Assembly (NCBI GenBank): GCA_051883455.1 | Contig: JBJETT010000004.1 | Span: 62,001-126,000, forward strand | DNA: 64,000 nucleotides | Reading direction: 5' to 3' | DNA from: HGM11368 sp051883455 | GTDB taxonomy: Bacteria; Bacillota; Clostridia; Christensenellales; UBA3700 | In this document: piece after piece, positions 1-7,923 of the stretch | Layout of the letters: each line of letters starts with the position of its first letter | How positions within the stretch are numbered: the first letter of the stretch is position 1 | Program-made: the position numbers and the translations under genes | The notes under the pieces: model-generated | The model's database searches: none | What the model was told of the DNA's origin: nothing | Seen by the model: the letters and a program-made list of their open reading frames with translations, nothing else

Positions 1-1394
1 CGTGTGGTATCGATATGTCTAAGCCACCCAAAGGACACAGACCTTGCCTCAATTATCACATAGGCAGGTGCAAAGCGCCTTGTATGGGGTACGAGACGCC
101 CGAGCAATACGCCGAAACGATAGCCAAAGTCGTGGCTTTTTTGCAAGGCAACGACAAGTCGGTGGCTAATATTCTTACACGCAAAATGCAAGAGGCGTCC
201 GAGCAGACGGAATACGAGATTGCCTTGATGTATAAGCAAAAACTCGCCGTGCTCGACAAACTTATCCGTCGTCAAGTGACGGCTTTGCCCAAGGATTTCG
301 ACCTCGACGTATTCGCAATTGCTTCCAACGGGCTCAACGTCGTTGAGTCCACGCTTTTCGTCAGAGCGGGCAAGCTGGTGGGCTCGGACAAACAAGTCGT
401 GGACAGTCTTAGCCTAACCGAGCAAGACAGTCTATCCAACTATATTATGCGGTTTTACGACGGCGTGCCGTATATTCCGCAAGAAGTTATCACAAGCGTT
501 GAACTCGAAGACGCCGACGTTTTGGCGGAATACCTTGGCGAGAAGAAGGGCAAGAAGGTCAACGTCATCACCCCTCATCAAGGTGTGCGCAAGCAACTGG
601 TCGATATGGCAATGAGCAACGCTTGCGACTATCTCGACAAGTCGCTGTCGCTCAAAGAACGTCAAGACAATATGACGGTGGGCGCAATGATACAACTTCA
701 AGAATTTCTCAAACTATCCCGTATGCCTATTCGCATGGAATGCTACGACATATCGCATATATCGGGCACCAACAAGGTAGGTTCGATGGTGGTGTTTATC
801 AACGGACAACCTGCCAAGTCGCACTATCGCAAGTTCCATATCAAGACGGTAGAGGGCAACAACGACTTCGAGAGTCTCAAGGAAGTGCTTAGACGTAGGA
901 TATCTCGCCTACTAGACGAGCAGGAAAAAGACGAGTCCTTTTCTTCCCGTCCCGACCTTATCATCATAGACGGTGGCAAGGGACAACTCAGCAGCGTCAT
1001 GCAAGAGGTAGAGAAAGCGGGGCTTAGCGGTGTAGAAATCGTAGGTCTTGCCAAGAGCGAAGAGGAGATATTCTTCCCGGGTCAATCGCAATCGGTGCTT
1101 TTGCCACGCAACAGTTACGCCCTCAAGCTCGTCCAGCGCATAAGGGACGAGGCGCATAGATTTGCCATAACCTTTCACCGCAACGAGCGTAAACGCACCC
1201 AGACCAAGAGCAGACTTACCGATATAGCGGGTGTGGGCGAGGTCAAGCAAAAACGGCTCATACAAGCTTTTAGGACTATGGACAATATTCGCAACGCAAG
1301 CGTAGAGGACTTGTTGCTCGTCAAGGGTATGGATAGACCTACCGCAATAGCGATATACGAGCATTTTCACGTAGGCGATACGTCGGAAGATTGA
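1..1394 (+). CDS. uvrC: UvrABC system protein C, 5' truncated by the window edge
   Basis: The frame is open to the left edge, so the N-terminal GIY-YIG nuclease domain of a usual ~600-residue UvrC lies outside the window and about 463 codons remain; the Met at 15 is internal. Visible parts are the cysteine-rich segment CLNYHIGRCKAPC, a UVR-type helical stretch that would contact UvrB (about residues 35-90 from that Met), the RNase H-like second nuclease domain with ECYDISHISG, DLIIIDGGKGQ and DEAHRFA, and C-terminal helix-hairpin-helix units (DIAGVGEVKQKRL, LLLVKGMDRPTA). UvrC cuts DNA on both sides of a lesion during nucleotide excision repair. The TGA stop lies inside the -35 box of the next gene. 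Identification is secure. Confidence 0.96.
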   Translation, partial: CGIDMSKPPKGHRPCLNYHIGRCKAPCMGYETPEQYAETIAKVVAFLQGNDKSVANILTRKMQEASEQTEYEIALMYKQKLAVLDKLIRRQVTALPKDFDLDVFAIASNGLNVVESTLFVRAGKLVGSDKQVVDSLSLTEQDSLSNYIMRFYDGVPYIPQEVITSVELEDADVLAEYLGEKKGKKVNVITPHQGVRKQLVDMAMSNACDYLDKSLSLKERQDNMTVGAMIQLQEFLKLSRMPIRMECYDISHISGTNKVGSMVVFINGQPAKSHYRKFHIKTVEGNNDFESLKEVLRRRISRLLDEQEKDESFSSRPDLIIIDGGKGQLSSVMQEVEKAGLSGVEIVGLAKSEEEIFFPGQSQSVLLPRNSYALKLVQRIRDEAHRFAITFHRNERKRTQTKSRLTDIAGVGEVKQKRLIQAFRTMDNIRNASVEDLLLVKGMDRPTAIAIYEHFHVGDTSED

Positions 1395-1419
1395 CATATT
1401 ATCACAAAGGATATACAAT
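1391..1419 (+). promoter_or_regulatory. Sigma-A-type promoter of the HAD phosphatase gene
   Basis: TTGACA (1391-1396) and TACAAT (1414-1419) are 17 bp apart. The -35 box overlaps the uvrC stop codon. The next ATG (1429) is only 9 nt after the -10 box and has no Shine-Dalgarno at normal spacing, so the transcript should have almost no leader. Confidence 0.6.
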
Positions 1420-1428
1420 ATAAGTATT

Positions 1429-2247
1429 ATGAAATACAAGGCAATTTTCAGTGATTTTGACGGCACTCTATATCGTAGCGACTATACGATATCTCAAGCC
1501 AACAAGGATGCAATCCAACGCTATATAGAGGCGGGCGGACACTTTATTCTCGCAACGGGCAGACTATTTCAGTCCATTTTGCCCAAAGCCAAAGAACTCG
1601 GCTTGCGTGGCGATTTGATATGCTACCAAGGCGCGGGCGTATACGATATCGAGACGAGGAAACTCAAATACAGCAATTTTTTCGAGACGTCGCTTGCTTT
1701 GGAAGTAGCGGATTTTTTGGATGAGCGCAAAGACTTAGTCGGCATGGCTTACGTGGACGACGAGTGTTGCGTTGAGTACAAAAACCCATATACCGACAAG
1801 TTTGCCATGATTTGTCAAATAGCATACAACGTGACGGGCAAGACCTTGCACGATTTTCTTTCGGAGAGCAATCCGCCTATGAAACTCATTGCTCTCATCG
1901 AACCCGACAAAGCCCCTCAACTTATCGAGGAGGCGAGAGCAAAGTTTGGCGATAGGGTGGTTATGTGTCGTTCCAATCCTGTAATAGTGGAATTTTTGCC
2001 CGTCGGCATCAATAAGGGTAGCGCGGTGAGAGAAGTGTGCAAAATGCACGATTGGAGCATAGACGAAGTAATCGCCGTGGGCGATAGCGAAAACGATATT
2101 TCTATGATAGAGACGGCGGGCTTGGGCATAGCTACAGCCAACGCCTTTGACGTGACCAAGAACAAGGCGGATTTTGTCAGCGTGTCCAACGACGAAGACG
2201 CTATTGCGCAAATAATTTATAAGTTTTGCTTAGAAGAGCAAGCCTGA
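1429..2247 (+). CDS. Cof-type HAD-IIB family phosphatase
   Basis: A 272-residue cytosolic hydrolase of the haloacid dehalogenase superfamily, subclass IIB (Cof/YidA type). Motif I is FSDFDGTLY near residue 8 (nucleophile Asp then acid/base Asp), motif II is ILATGR near residue 40, motif III is the Lys in GINKGSA, and motif IV is VGDSENDISMI. The length is normal for the family. Members dephosphorylate sugar phosphates, phosphorylated cofactors or pyridoxal phosphate, and sequence alone does not give the substrate. The start at 1429 is the first codon of the conserved N-terminus. The gene sits between uvrC and hprK, and its last 20 nt include the upstream in-frame alternative start of hprK. 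Confidence 0.9.
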   Translation: MKYKAIFSDFDGTLYRSDYTISQANKDAIQRYIEAGGHFILATGRLFQSILPKAKELGLRGDLICYQGAGVYDIETRKLKYSNFFETSLALEVADFLDERKDLVGMAYVDDECCVEYKNPYTDKFAMICQIAYNVTGKTLHDFLSESNPPMKLIALIEPDKAPQLIEEARAKFGDRVVMCRSNPVIVEFLPVGINKGSAVREVCKMHDWSIDEVIAVGDSENDISMIETAGLGIATANAFDVTKNKADFVSVSNDEDAIAQIIYKFCLEEQA

Positions 2248-2258
2248 CGGAGGATAAT

Positions 2259-3200
2259 ATGGCAGTAAATATGGAAGAAGAACTCGTAGTCAAGACAGTC
2301 AAACTCGGACAGTTTTGCAAGGCTTGCGGTCTCAATATCATCGTAGGTAACGAGGACGACGACGTGACCTTTACTTCTATGCTCGTCAATCGTCCGGGGC
2401 TATTGCTAGCAGGCTTTGAGGACTATTTCGGTGCGGGCAGAGTGCAACTCGTAGGCTTTGCCGAGCACTATTATTTCGACTCTCTCGATAGCGAAAACAA
2501 ACGCAAGACCACCGAGAGAATATGTACCAAAGAGATTCCTTGCATAGTCTACGCTAGGCAGTTGCAACCCGACGCAACGGCAATCGAGGTCTTCCGCAAA
2601 AACAATATCCCCGTTTTGCAGTCGGCTTGCACGACCACACAACTCAACACCACAGTTGCCGATTATCTTCAAAACTTACTTGCGCCTAGCGTGTCTTGCC
2701 ACGGCACGTTGTTGGACATCAGCGGTACGGGCGTGTTGATAACGGGCGACAGTGGACTTGGTAAGAGCGAAACGGCGTTGGAACTCGTGCATAGAGGACA
2801 CCGTTTGGTTGCCGACGATGCCGTCATCATCAAGAAAGTCAACAACGAACTCGTGGGTAGAGCGCCCGACAATATCAAGTTTTTTATGGAAGTAAGGGGT
2901 ATAGGCATCATCGACGTGCGTAGACTTTACGGTGTGGGAGCGGTGTTGGACAGCGAAGATATCCACCTGGTTATAGAACTTCAAAAATGGAAGGACAATA
3001 TGGGTGGAGTTGAAAGACTTGGCAAAAACCAAAGCGAAACCACCATATTGGGCATCAAAAAGCCAAAAATCGTATTGCCCGTTATGCCGGGTAGAAACCT
3101 TGCCATAGTCGTAGAAGTTGCCGCAAGGAACTTCCGTCTCAAAGAGTTTGGCTACGACCCTCTCAAAGAACTGATGAACAACGCCAAGATAACGGAGTGA
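2259..3200 (+). CDS. hprK: HPr kinase/phosphorylase
   Basis: A 313-residue bifunctional enzyme that phosphorylates HPr (or Crh) on Ser46 using ATP or pyrophosphate and also removes that phosphate; it is the sensor of carbon catabolite repression in Bacillota. Residues 1-130 form the N-terminal domain and 140-313 the kinase domain. His148 (CHGTLLDI), the P-loop GDSGLGKS at 163-170, Asp186-Asp187 (VADDAV) and the signature EVRGIGIIDV are all visible. An in-frame codon at 2226 would start 33 nt earlier, but ATG 2259 has the Shine-Dalgarno ACGGAGG at the right distance and is preferred. An HPr-like protein that keeps the Ser46 context is encoded about 0.8 kb away on the other strand (3949-4176), a plausible substrate. 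Confidence 0.97.
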   Translation: MAVNMEEELVVKTVKLGQFCKACGLNIIVGNEDDDVTFTSMLVNRPGLLLAGFEDYFGAGRVQLVGFAEHYYFDSLDSENKRKTTERICTKEIPCIVYARQLQPDATAIEVFRKNNIPVLQSACTTTQLNTTVADYLQNLLAPSVSCHGTLLDISGTGVLITGDSGLGKSETALELVHRGHRLVADDAVIIKKVNNELVGRAPDNIKFFMEVRGIGIIDVRRLYGVGAVLDSEDIHLVIELQKWKDNMGGVERLGKNQSETTILGIKKPKIVLPVMPGRNLAIVVEVAARNFRLKEFGYDPLKELMNNAKITE

Positions 3201-3204
3201 TAAT

Positions 3205-3384
3205 ATGACCAATTACGAAATGATGAAACTTGCCGAAAGGCTCGACGAAGACTGCGACGATATATTTGCAGAGTTTTGTTCTCTCTACGACGCCGAGGAC
3301 TACGAGTCCGACCCCGAAGCCTTCAAACGCAAGTACAAAGAATTTTATACCGATATCAAGCTATCTCACAAAGAAGATTGGTAA
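3205..3384 (+). CDS. Small acidic hypothetical protein (59 aa)
   Basis: A 59-codon frame starting 4 nt after the hprK stop. The Shine-Dalgarno GGAG (3194-3197) lies within the end of hprK, 7 nt before the ATG, so translation is probably coupled. The product begins MTNYEMMKLAERLDED and ends KLSHKEDW; it is rich in Asp, Glu and aromatic residues, looks helical and has no membrane segment. The reading frame ends just before a strong terminator, which supports it as a real last gene of the hprK operon. I do not recognise a family. Being acidic and next to hprK, it might be a regulator, but that is a guess. Confidence 0.6.
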   Translation: MTNYEMMKLAERLDEDCDDIFAEFCSLYDAEDYESDPEAFKRKYKEFYTDIKLSHKEDW

Positions 3385-3387
3385 ACA

Positions 3388-3410
3388 AAAGCACGCATAT
3401 GGCGTGCTTT
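3388..3410. terminator. Bidirectional terminator between hprK operon and DUF4364
   Basis: A perfect 9-bp stem, AAAGCACGC / GCGTGCTTT, with a 5-nt loop, lies between two convergent stop codons (3384 on plus, 3425 on minus). A/T-rich flanks on both sides fit use from both strands. Confidence 0.8.
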
Positions 3411-3424
3411 AATTGTATTCGATA

Positions 3425-3943
3425 TTAGTCTACTAGATTTTCTTGTATAAACTCATACACTTGAGGAGCTTTATCCGCCCAATTTTTGAATATCCACTTG
3501 GCGGTATTGCGGTTTTGGATATTGAGTTTGAGTTCCATCAGCGGCATGGTATTGGACTCGATTTTTAGCACGACGGTATAGGTGCCGTCGGCGTTTTTGT
3601 AATAGTCGGAGAAGTAGTCTTGCTTCTTACGATACTTCATACGATTTTTTTTGATAATATCCGTAATATCGTCACGCACCGACGAGTTGATATTGGTATA
3701 GAAATGATTTAGACATTCTCTGCCGTCGCTGGTAATAGTATATCTGGGCGTACTGCTTCTAGGCGAGATATTGGCGACGAAACTCGTCTTGATAAGGTCG
3801 GCAAGGCTTTCTTTGCATTCCATATAATTTATCCAATTATTTTCCGTAGCCATCTCGACTATGATGTTCTCTTGCAGAGGCACGTCCATCTTGTCGAATA
3901 TATACAGCAATATCAGCTTGTTGATTGATTGTTGGTCAAACAT
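3425..3943 (-). CDS. DUF4364 family protein
   Basis: A 172-residue protein matching the Clostridia DUF4364 family. The N-terminal ~80 residues (INKLILLYIFDKMDVPL, then NWINYMECKESLADL and PRYTITSDGRECL) have the helix pattern of a winged-helix domain, followed by a basic linker and a beta-rich C-terminal half with YTVVLKIESNTMPLMELKL. By analogy it may be a DNA-binding regulator, but its function is unknown. It begins 5 nt after the stop of the HPr-like gene on the same strand without a clear ribosome binding site, so it is probably translated by coupling. Confidence 0.8.
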   Translation of the reverse strand: MFDQQSINKLILLYIFDKMDVPLQENIIVEMATENNWINYMECKESLADLIKTSFVANISPRSSTPRYTITSDGRECLNHFYTNINSSVRDDITDIIKKNRMKYRKKQDYFSDYYKNADGTYTVVLKIESNTMPLMELKLNIQNRNTAKWIFKNWADKAPQVYEFIQENLVD

Positions 3944-3948
3944 AGCGA

Positions 3949-4176
3949 TCAGTCGATAAAAGGTTGAAGCTTATTTAGCAATTCGTCACACTCGTCGGCA
4001 TAAATTTCAAGCACGACGGGACGGTTGAGGTCAAGCGAAAAAATACCTAGGATAGATTTGGCGTCAACGACGTATCTACCGCTTCTCAGGTCCATTTCGT
4101 AGTCGTATTTTGTCAGCAACTCGACAAAGCTCTTTACGCTGTCGGTGGTATTGAGTAAAACAGAAACCGATTTCAT
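3949..4176 (-). CDS. HPr-like (Crh-like) protein lacking the active-site histidine
   Basis: A 75-residue protein with the HPr fold pattern. AKSILGIFSLDL at 39-50 matches the Ser46 region of HPr (KS-I-x-G-x-x-SL), with Ser41 equivalent to Ser46. The phosphocarrier motif GLHARP is replaced by TTDSVKSF near residue 13, so there is no His15 or Arg17. It therefore cannot carry PTS phosphate but could be modified by HPr kinase, as Bacillus Crh is. The start has a good Shine-Dalgarno (GGAGATA) on the minus strand and a promoter at 4207-4235. Similar His-less proteins occur in many Clostridia, annotated simply as HPr family. A regulatory role with CcpA is inferred. Confidence 0.85.
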   Translation of the reverse strand: MKSVSVLLNTTDSVKSFVELLTKYDYEMDLRSGRYVVDAKSILGIFSLDLNRPVVLEIYADECDELLNKLQPFID

Positions 4177-4206
4177 ATTCTATCTCCAAAATTATTGATT
4201 ATCAAT

Positions 4207-4235
4207 ATTATAATACATATTATTGCAAAAAGCAA
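4207..4235 (-). promoter_or_regulatory. Promoter of the HPr-like/DUF4364 operon
   Basis: Read on the minus strand, TTGCTT (4235-4230) and TATAAT (4212-4207) are 17 bp apart. The transcript would start about 25 nt before the ATG at 4176, leaving room for the Shine-Dalgarno. Confidence 0.65.
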
Positions 4236-4270
4236 TAAAATACTTCGCACGCCTAGTCAATAAATTTTTG

Positions 4271-4299
4271 TTGATTATTTTAGCTATTTATTCTATAAT
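4271..4299 (+). promoter_or_regulatory. Promoter of the orphan gene at 4318
   Basis: TTGATT (4271-4276) and TATAAT (4294-4299) are 17 bp apart, divergent from the HPr-like promoter. Confidence 0.65.
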
Positions 4300-4317
4300 A
4301 AAAGCCAAGGAGTGATT

Positions 4318-5034
4318 ATGAACGCAGAAACGCAACAAGCATACCAGATATTTTCTATGAGATGCCACGAGATTATTGCTAGCAAGTACGTAATGTCGGG
4401 CAATTATATTATGCGCCTGCTTAGATACGTAGCGTCCACCCCTTGTCTTATGGACTTCGTTGCCAAGTGCAACCAAGGCTTCAATTATCGCGACGAGTTC
4501 GAGCTCGCCTCGTCGGGTGCAAGCTTTAGACTGCCTTCTTCCAAAAAGAAGATTGTCGCTCTCGTCACGGGTATGTTGTTTGAGATTGACCGCAACCAAC
4601 TCAACCTCAACGCATTTTTCATCAAATATTACGGTGTATCCGACTACGAGGAGGGCTACAAAACCTTTTGCAAGAGCGTCATCGAGCCCTATATCGAAGC
4701 CTTTGCGTTGATACTTCAAGACGATTTAGTCGAAGAGACGCCCGATGTATCGTCCGTCAAGGATTTACCGCTCTCCGACAATATCAAAGAGCAAATTTAC
4801 CCATATATCTCGGCTATGAAAGAAGTCGTCATGTCCGACCGCACCCTCAAAGAAAAGAAGAGGGCAGACTATATGACCATGCTCGAGGGCTTCTATTATT
4901 CCATCGAAATCAGCAATTCTCGCATGATCAAAGTCGTCTGGATAGGCTTAGACAGTCTTTTTGAGACCTATCGTCCGCTCAAGTCGTATGTGAAGGCTCT
5001 ACGTAATATACTCGAATCCTTCGCAATTATTTGA
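4318..5034 (+). CDS. Hypothetical protein (238 aa)
   Basis: A monocistronic gene with its own promoter and the Shine-Dalgarno AAGGAG 5 nt before ATG 4318; the GTG at 4312 overlaps that site and is a poorer start. The product begins MNAETQQAYQIFSMRCHEII and ends LRNILESFAII. It looks mainly alpha-helical and soluble, with no signal peptide, no clear membrane segment and no catalytic motif that I recognise. The composition and codon use are like the neighbours, so it is probably native. It ends directly at the left end of a 125-bp repeat element. I cannot assign a family; a low-similarity regulator or structural protein is possible. Confidence 0.75.
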   Translation: MNAETQQAYQIFSMRCHEIIASKYVMSGNYIMRLLRYVASTPCLMDFVAKCNQGFNYRDEFELASSGASFRLPSSKKKIVALVTGMLFEIDRNQLNLNAFFIKYYGVSDYEEGYKTFCKSVIEPYIEAFALILQDDLVEETPDVSSVKDLPLSDNIKEQIYPYISAMKEVVMSDRTLKEKKRADYMTMLEGFYYSIEISNSRMIKVVWIGLDSLFETYRPLKSYVKALRNILESFAII

Positions 5035-5160
5035 TTTGACGGCATATCTGCTTCGTAATACTTTGTCGAGCGGAGATTTTTGCTCAGTCACGTACGTCCA
5101 AGTACGCTCCTGTCGCAAAAACTCCGCTCTTCGCGTCTTACTCGCACCTATGCCGTCAAA
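5035..5160. repeat. 126-bp palindromic element, copy A (identical to 7924-8049)
   Basis: A 126-bp unit with perfect 12-bp terminal inverted repeats, TTTGACGGCATA and TATGCCGTCAAA. Internal arms GAGCGGAG / CTCCGCTC and a central CGTAC / GTACG pair let most of the unit fold into one long hairpin. The same 126 bp recurs without a mismatch at 7924-8049. It encodes nothing convincing and no target-site duplication is evident. It resembles a MITE or large REP element. Confidence 0.85.
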
Positions 5161-5170
5161 ACTATCTAAT

Positions 5171-5401
5171 AGTCGTCTTGCTTGCATCTACACCACGAGA
5201 GAATTACGAATAAGCAACTAAGTACGAATTGAGGCAAGTACGCTCCCTTCGATAAGGTTGCCTTTTTTCTTGTCTTACTCGCACCTATGCCGTCAAAAGT
5301 CGCATCTACGCAGTCAAACCTAATCAATGTGGCTTTTACTAAATTGAGGCAACTTGTCAAGTTGCCTTTTTCTATGTATTGCTCGTATCTATGCCGTCAA
5401 A
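5171..5401. repeat. Mosaic of degenerate right ends of the 126-bp element
   Basis: Three successive fragments resemble the right half of the element: near 5171-5202 (CATCTACACCACGAG), 5228-5297 (AAGTACGCTCCC to ACTCGCACCTATGCCGTCAAA) and 5375-5401 (TGCTCGTATCTATGCCGTCAAA). Two carry a terminator-like hairpin, AGGCAA...TTGCCTTTTT (5236-5270 and 5345-5372). No gene is supported here. Confidence 0.65.
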
Positions 5402-5439
5402 GGTGTGTCATTGCGGTTAAGCCTTGACCAAGTAGTTCT

Positions 5440-5652
5440 GTCATTCTGAGGACACTCAGTGTCCGTGAGAATCTCAACCGCTTAAAAGGCTCCTTTGTGT
5501 AAAGGGGGCTCCCGACAGTAGTCGGGTGGGGATTGCCTCTTATTTTATCCTTTGATACTACAACGCAATCTTGCAAAAGTGACGGCAAGCGACCAAAAAA
5601 GCCGTCCCTGTGCAAGGGAAGGTGGCTCGGCTTTGCCGAGACGGAAGGGTTG
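5440..5652. repeat. Short palindromic repeats with variable cores
   Basis: Three units are visible. At 5440-5475 GTCATTCTGAG and GAGAATCTC flank the palindrome GGACACTCAGTGTCC. At 5488-5537 CTCCTTTGTGTAAAGGGG is followed by the palindrome CCCGACAGTAGTCGGG and GGGGATTGCC. At 5601-5652 GCCGTCCCTGTGCAAGGGA is followed by the palindrome CTCGGCTTTGCCGAG and ACGGAAGGGTTG. Related units recur at 8.1, 27.2, 30.3-30.8, 40.6-40.8 and 60 kb. The stretch 5532-5600 holds nothing else that I can recognise. Confidence 0.8.
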
Positions 5653-5704
5653 AAAACTAATAATATCCTTTGGGAGTACGACTAAAGCTGCCTAAATATA
5701 ATTC

Positions 5705-5831
5705 CTCTCACGCCATAGGTACAAGCAAAACAAGGAGAGTGAGGACAGTGTGAGGGAGCATACTTATCGTATGTGACTGACACGCTACCGCAAACTCGAC
5801 ACAGTATTGCGTAGTAGATATGGCGTGAGAG
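5705..5831. repeat. 127-bp palindromic element, diverged copy B
   Basis: Perfect 13-bp terminal inverted repeats, CTCTCACGCCATA and TATGGCGTGAGAG, bound a 127-bp unit. Read in this orientation it keeps the blocks GGAGCATACT, GTATGTGACTGA, CTCGACA and AGTATTGCGTAGTAGATA seen in the reverse complement of copy A, although the terminal repeats differ in sequence. The following 5832-6012 is A/T-rich and shows nothing beyond the pckG promoter. Confidence 0.8.
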
Positions 5832-6012
5832 TGTGCCGCAGGTTTACAAATAGGTCGTAAAACAAGGGAGTGAGCCAAACGCTAAACGATGATTGCACGA
5901 AAAGTGCAATCGAGTCAAAGTGACGGCGAACGACCAAAAATTACATATAATATAAATATGCGCTATTATAAAGCAAAAATTGCGTAAATAATCAAAATGT
6001 GTTTTATATTTG

Positions 6013-6041
6013 TTGCCAACTACGGCGTTATTTGATATAAT
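6013..6041 (+). promoter_or_regulatory. Promoter of pckG
   Basis: TTGCCA (6013-6018) and TATAAT (6036-6041) are 17 bp apart, giving a leader of about 38 nt with AAGGAG 7 nt before the start codon. No catabolite-response palindrome is obvious. Confidence 0.75.
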
Positions 6042-6085
6042 AGGCATAACCGAAAATTGATATTATTTTAACAAGGAGATATGAT

Positions 6086-7861
6086 ATGGAAATGACAACA
6101 AACAAGCAAGTTTTGGATTTTGTCAACAGCAGAGCAAAGCTCGTTGGCGCTGGCAAAATAGTTTGGATTACCGGTGAAAAGGAACAATACGACCAACTCA
6201 CCAAAGAAGCTATTGCTAGCGGAGAAATGATAGAGCTCAATCAAGAGTTGCTCCCTGGCTGTTTGCTTCACAGAACCAAAGAAAACGACGTTGCTCGTGT
6301 AGAAAACAGAACCTTTATTTGTTCGAGAGACGAAAAGGACTGCGGACCTACCAACAACTGGTGGAATCCTACCGAAGCATACGCAAAACTTGACAGCATA
6401 CTCGAAGGTGCTTACAAGGGCAACACCATGTACGTTATACCTTTCTCTATGGGACCTGTAGGCGGACCTATTTCCAAGATTGGTATCGAAGTTACCGACT
6501 CTATCTACGTAGTGCTCAACATGAGAATTATGACTCGTGTCGGCAAAGACGTGCTTGACGCTCTCGGCGACAGCAACGATTTCGTTAGAGGCACTCACGC
6601 TAAGTGCGACGTTGACCCAGAGAACAGATATATCTGCCAATTCCCTGAGGACAACGCTATCGTATCCGTCAACAGCGCATACGGCGGCAACGTATTGCTC
6701 GGCAAAAAGTGCTTTGCATTGCGTATCGCTTCTTACCAAGGCAAAAATGAAATGTGGATGGCTGAGCACATGCTCATTCTCGGTATCGAGAAGCCAAACA
6801 AAGAGATCGTCTACATGGCAGCTGCATTCCCATCTGCATGTGGCAAGACCAACCTCGCAATGCTCATTCCTCCACAAGGCTATCTTGCAGAGGGCTATAG
6901 AGTATTCACCGTAGGTGACGACATCGCTTGGATTAAGAAAGGTCCTGACGGAAGACTTTACGCTATCAACCCTGAGAACGGTTTCTTCGGCGTAGCACCT
7001 GGAACTAACAAAAAGTCCAACCCTAACGCCTTGGCAGCTACTATGAAAAACACCATCTTCACCAACGTTGCACTCAACCTCGAGAACAACACCGTATGGT
7101 GGGAAGGTCTTGACAAGAACCCACCTGTCAACGCTATCGACTGGAAGGGCAACCCTTGGAATGGTCAAACTTCTACCGAAAAGGGCGCTCATCCAAACAG
7201 CAGATTTACCGCTCCTGCAGTCAACTGCCCATGCATCAGCTCTGAGTTCGAGAACCCTGCAGGCGTGCCAATCAGCGCATTCATCTTCGGTGGACGTCGT
7301 CCAACTACCGTTCCACTCGTATACCAAGCAAGAAGCTGGGAAAACGGTGTATTCGTTGGCTCTATCATGGGCTCCGAGACAACAGCAGCAGCTACCGGTG
7401 CGGTCGGCGTAGTAAGAAGAGACCCAATGGCTATGCGTCCATTCTGCGGATACCACATGGGAGATTACTTCCAACACTGGCTCGATATGGGCAAGACCGT
7501 AGACGTAGACAAGCAACCTAAGTTCTTCAACGTCAACTGGTTCCGTACCGATGCAGAAGGTCACTTCATTTGGCCTGGTTTCGGTGACAATATGCGTGTT
7601 CTCGACTGGATGCTCAAGCGTATCGCAGGCGAAGTTGACGCAGTTGAGACCCCAATCGGTTTCGTTCCTAAGGCTGAGGACATCAACCTCGAAGGCATTG
7701 ACTTCTCTAGAGAGACTCTTGCAGATATCCTCAAGGTTGACAAGGACGCTTGGAAGAAAGAAGCAGAAGGTATCAAAGAATTCTACGAGACCTTTGGAGA
7801 CAGACTCCCTGCAGAACTTGCTAAGCAAGCTGACGAGCTTATCGACAGACTCAACAAGTAA
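6086..7861 (+). CDS. pckG: Phosphoenolpyruvate carboxykinase (GTP)
   Basis: A 591-residue cytosolic enzyme that interconverts oxaloacetate plus GTP with phosphoenolpyruvate, CO2 and GDP. Length and motifs fit the GTP-dependent family, not the ~530-residue ATP family: FPSACGKTNL at 248-257 holds the reactive Cys252 and P-loop Lys254, and FTVGDDIAWI and CGYHMGDYF follow. AAGGAG precedes ATG 6086; an ATG at 6081 is out of frame. Codon choice is visibly biased (CCA, AAC, ATC), suggesting high expression. In a fermenter it may run anaplerotically towards oxaloacetate, which is an inference. Its only strange context is repeats on both sides: identical 126-bp elements lie 0.9 kb upstream and 60 bp downstream. 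Confidence 0.97.
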   Translation: MEMTTNKQVLDFVNSRAKLVGAGKIVWITGEKEQYDQLTKEAIASGEMIELNQELLPGCLLHRTKENDVARVENRTFICSRDEKDCGPTNNWWNPTEAYAKLDSILEGAYKGNTMYVIPFSMGPVGGPISKIGIEVTDSIYVVLNMRIMTRVGKDVLDALGDSNDFVRGTHAKCDVDPENRYICQFPEDNAIVSVNSAYGGNVLLGKKCFALRIASYQGKNEMWMAEHMLILGIEKPNKEIVYMAAAFPSACGKTNLAMLIPPQGYLAEGYRVFTVGDDIAWIKKGPDGRLYAINPENGFFGVAPGTNKKSNPNALAATMKNTIFTNVALNLENNTVWWEGLDKNPPVNAIDWKGNPWNGQTSTEKGAHPNSRFTAPAVNCPCISSEFENPAGVPISAFIFGGRRPTTVPLVYQARSWENGVFVGSIMGSETTAAATGAVGVVRRDPMAMRPFCGYHMGDYFQHWLDMGKTVDVDKQPKFFNVNWFRTDAEGHFIWPGFGDNMRVLDWMLKRIAGEVDAVETPIGFVPKAEDINLEGIDFSRETLADILKVDKDAWKKEAEGIKEFYETFGDRLPAELAKQADELIDRLNK

Positions 7862-7881
7862 TATAAATTATTATATTAATC

Positions 7882-7916
7882 AATATCCACTCTATTTATA
7901 TAGGGTGGATATTTTT
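7882..7916 (+). terminator. Rho-independent terminator of pckG
   Basis: AATATCCAC and GTGGATATT pair (extended inward by TCTA/TAGG with one G-U) around a short A/T loop, followed by a T run at 7911-7916. Confidence 0.85.
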
Positions 7917-7923
7917 AAAGCCT

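Noticed and set aside
5036..5360. Short frames on both strands at 5.0-5.4 kb
   Set aside because: They are confined to the 126-bp element and its fragments; the same peptides would arise at every copy.
6068..7828. A 586-codon open frame antisense to pckG
   Set aside because: It mirrors pckG codon by codon; the product is Val/Cys/Ser-rich without domain pattern, and pckG has complete motifs, promoter, ribosome site and terminator. Biased codon use in pckG explains the open antisense frame.
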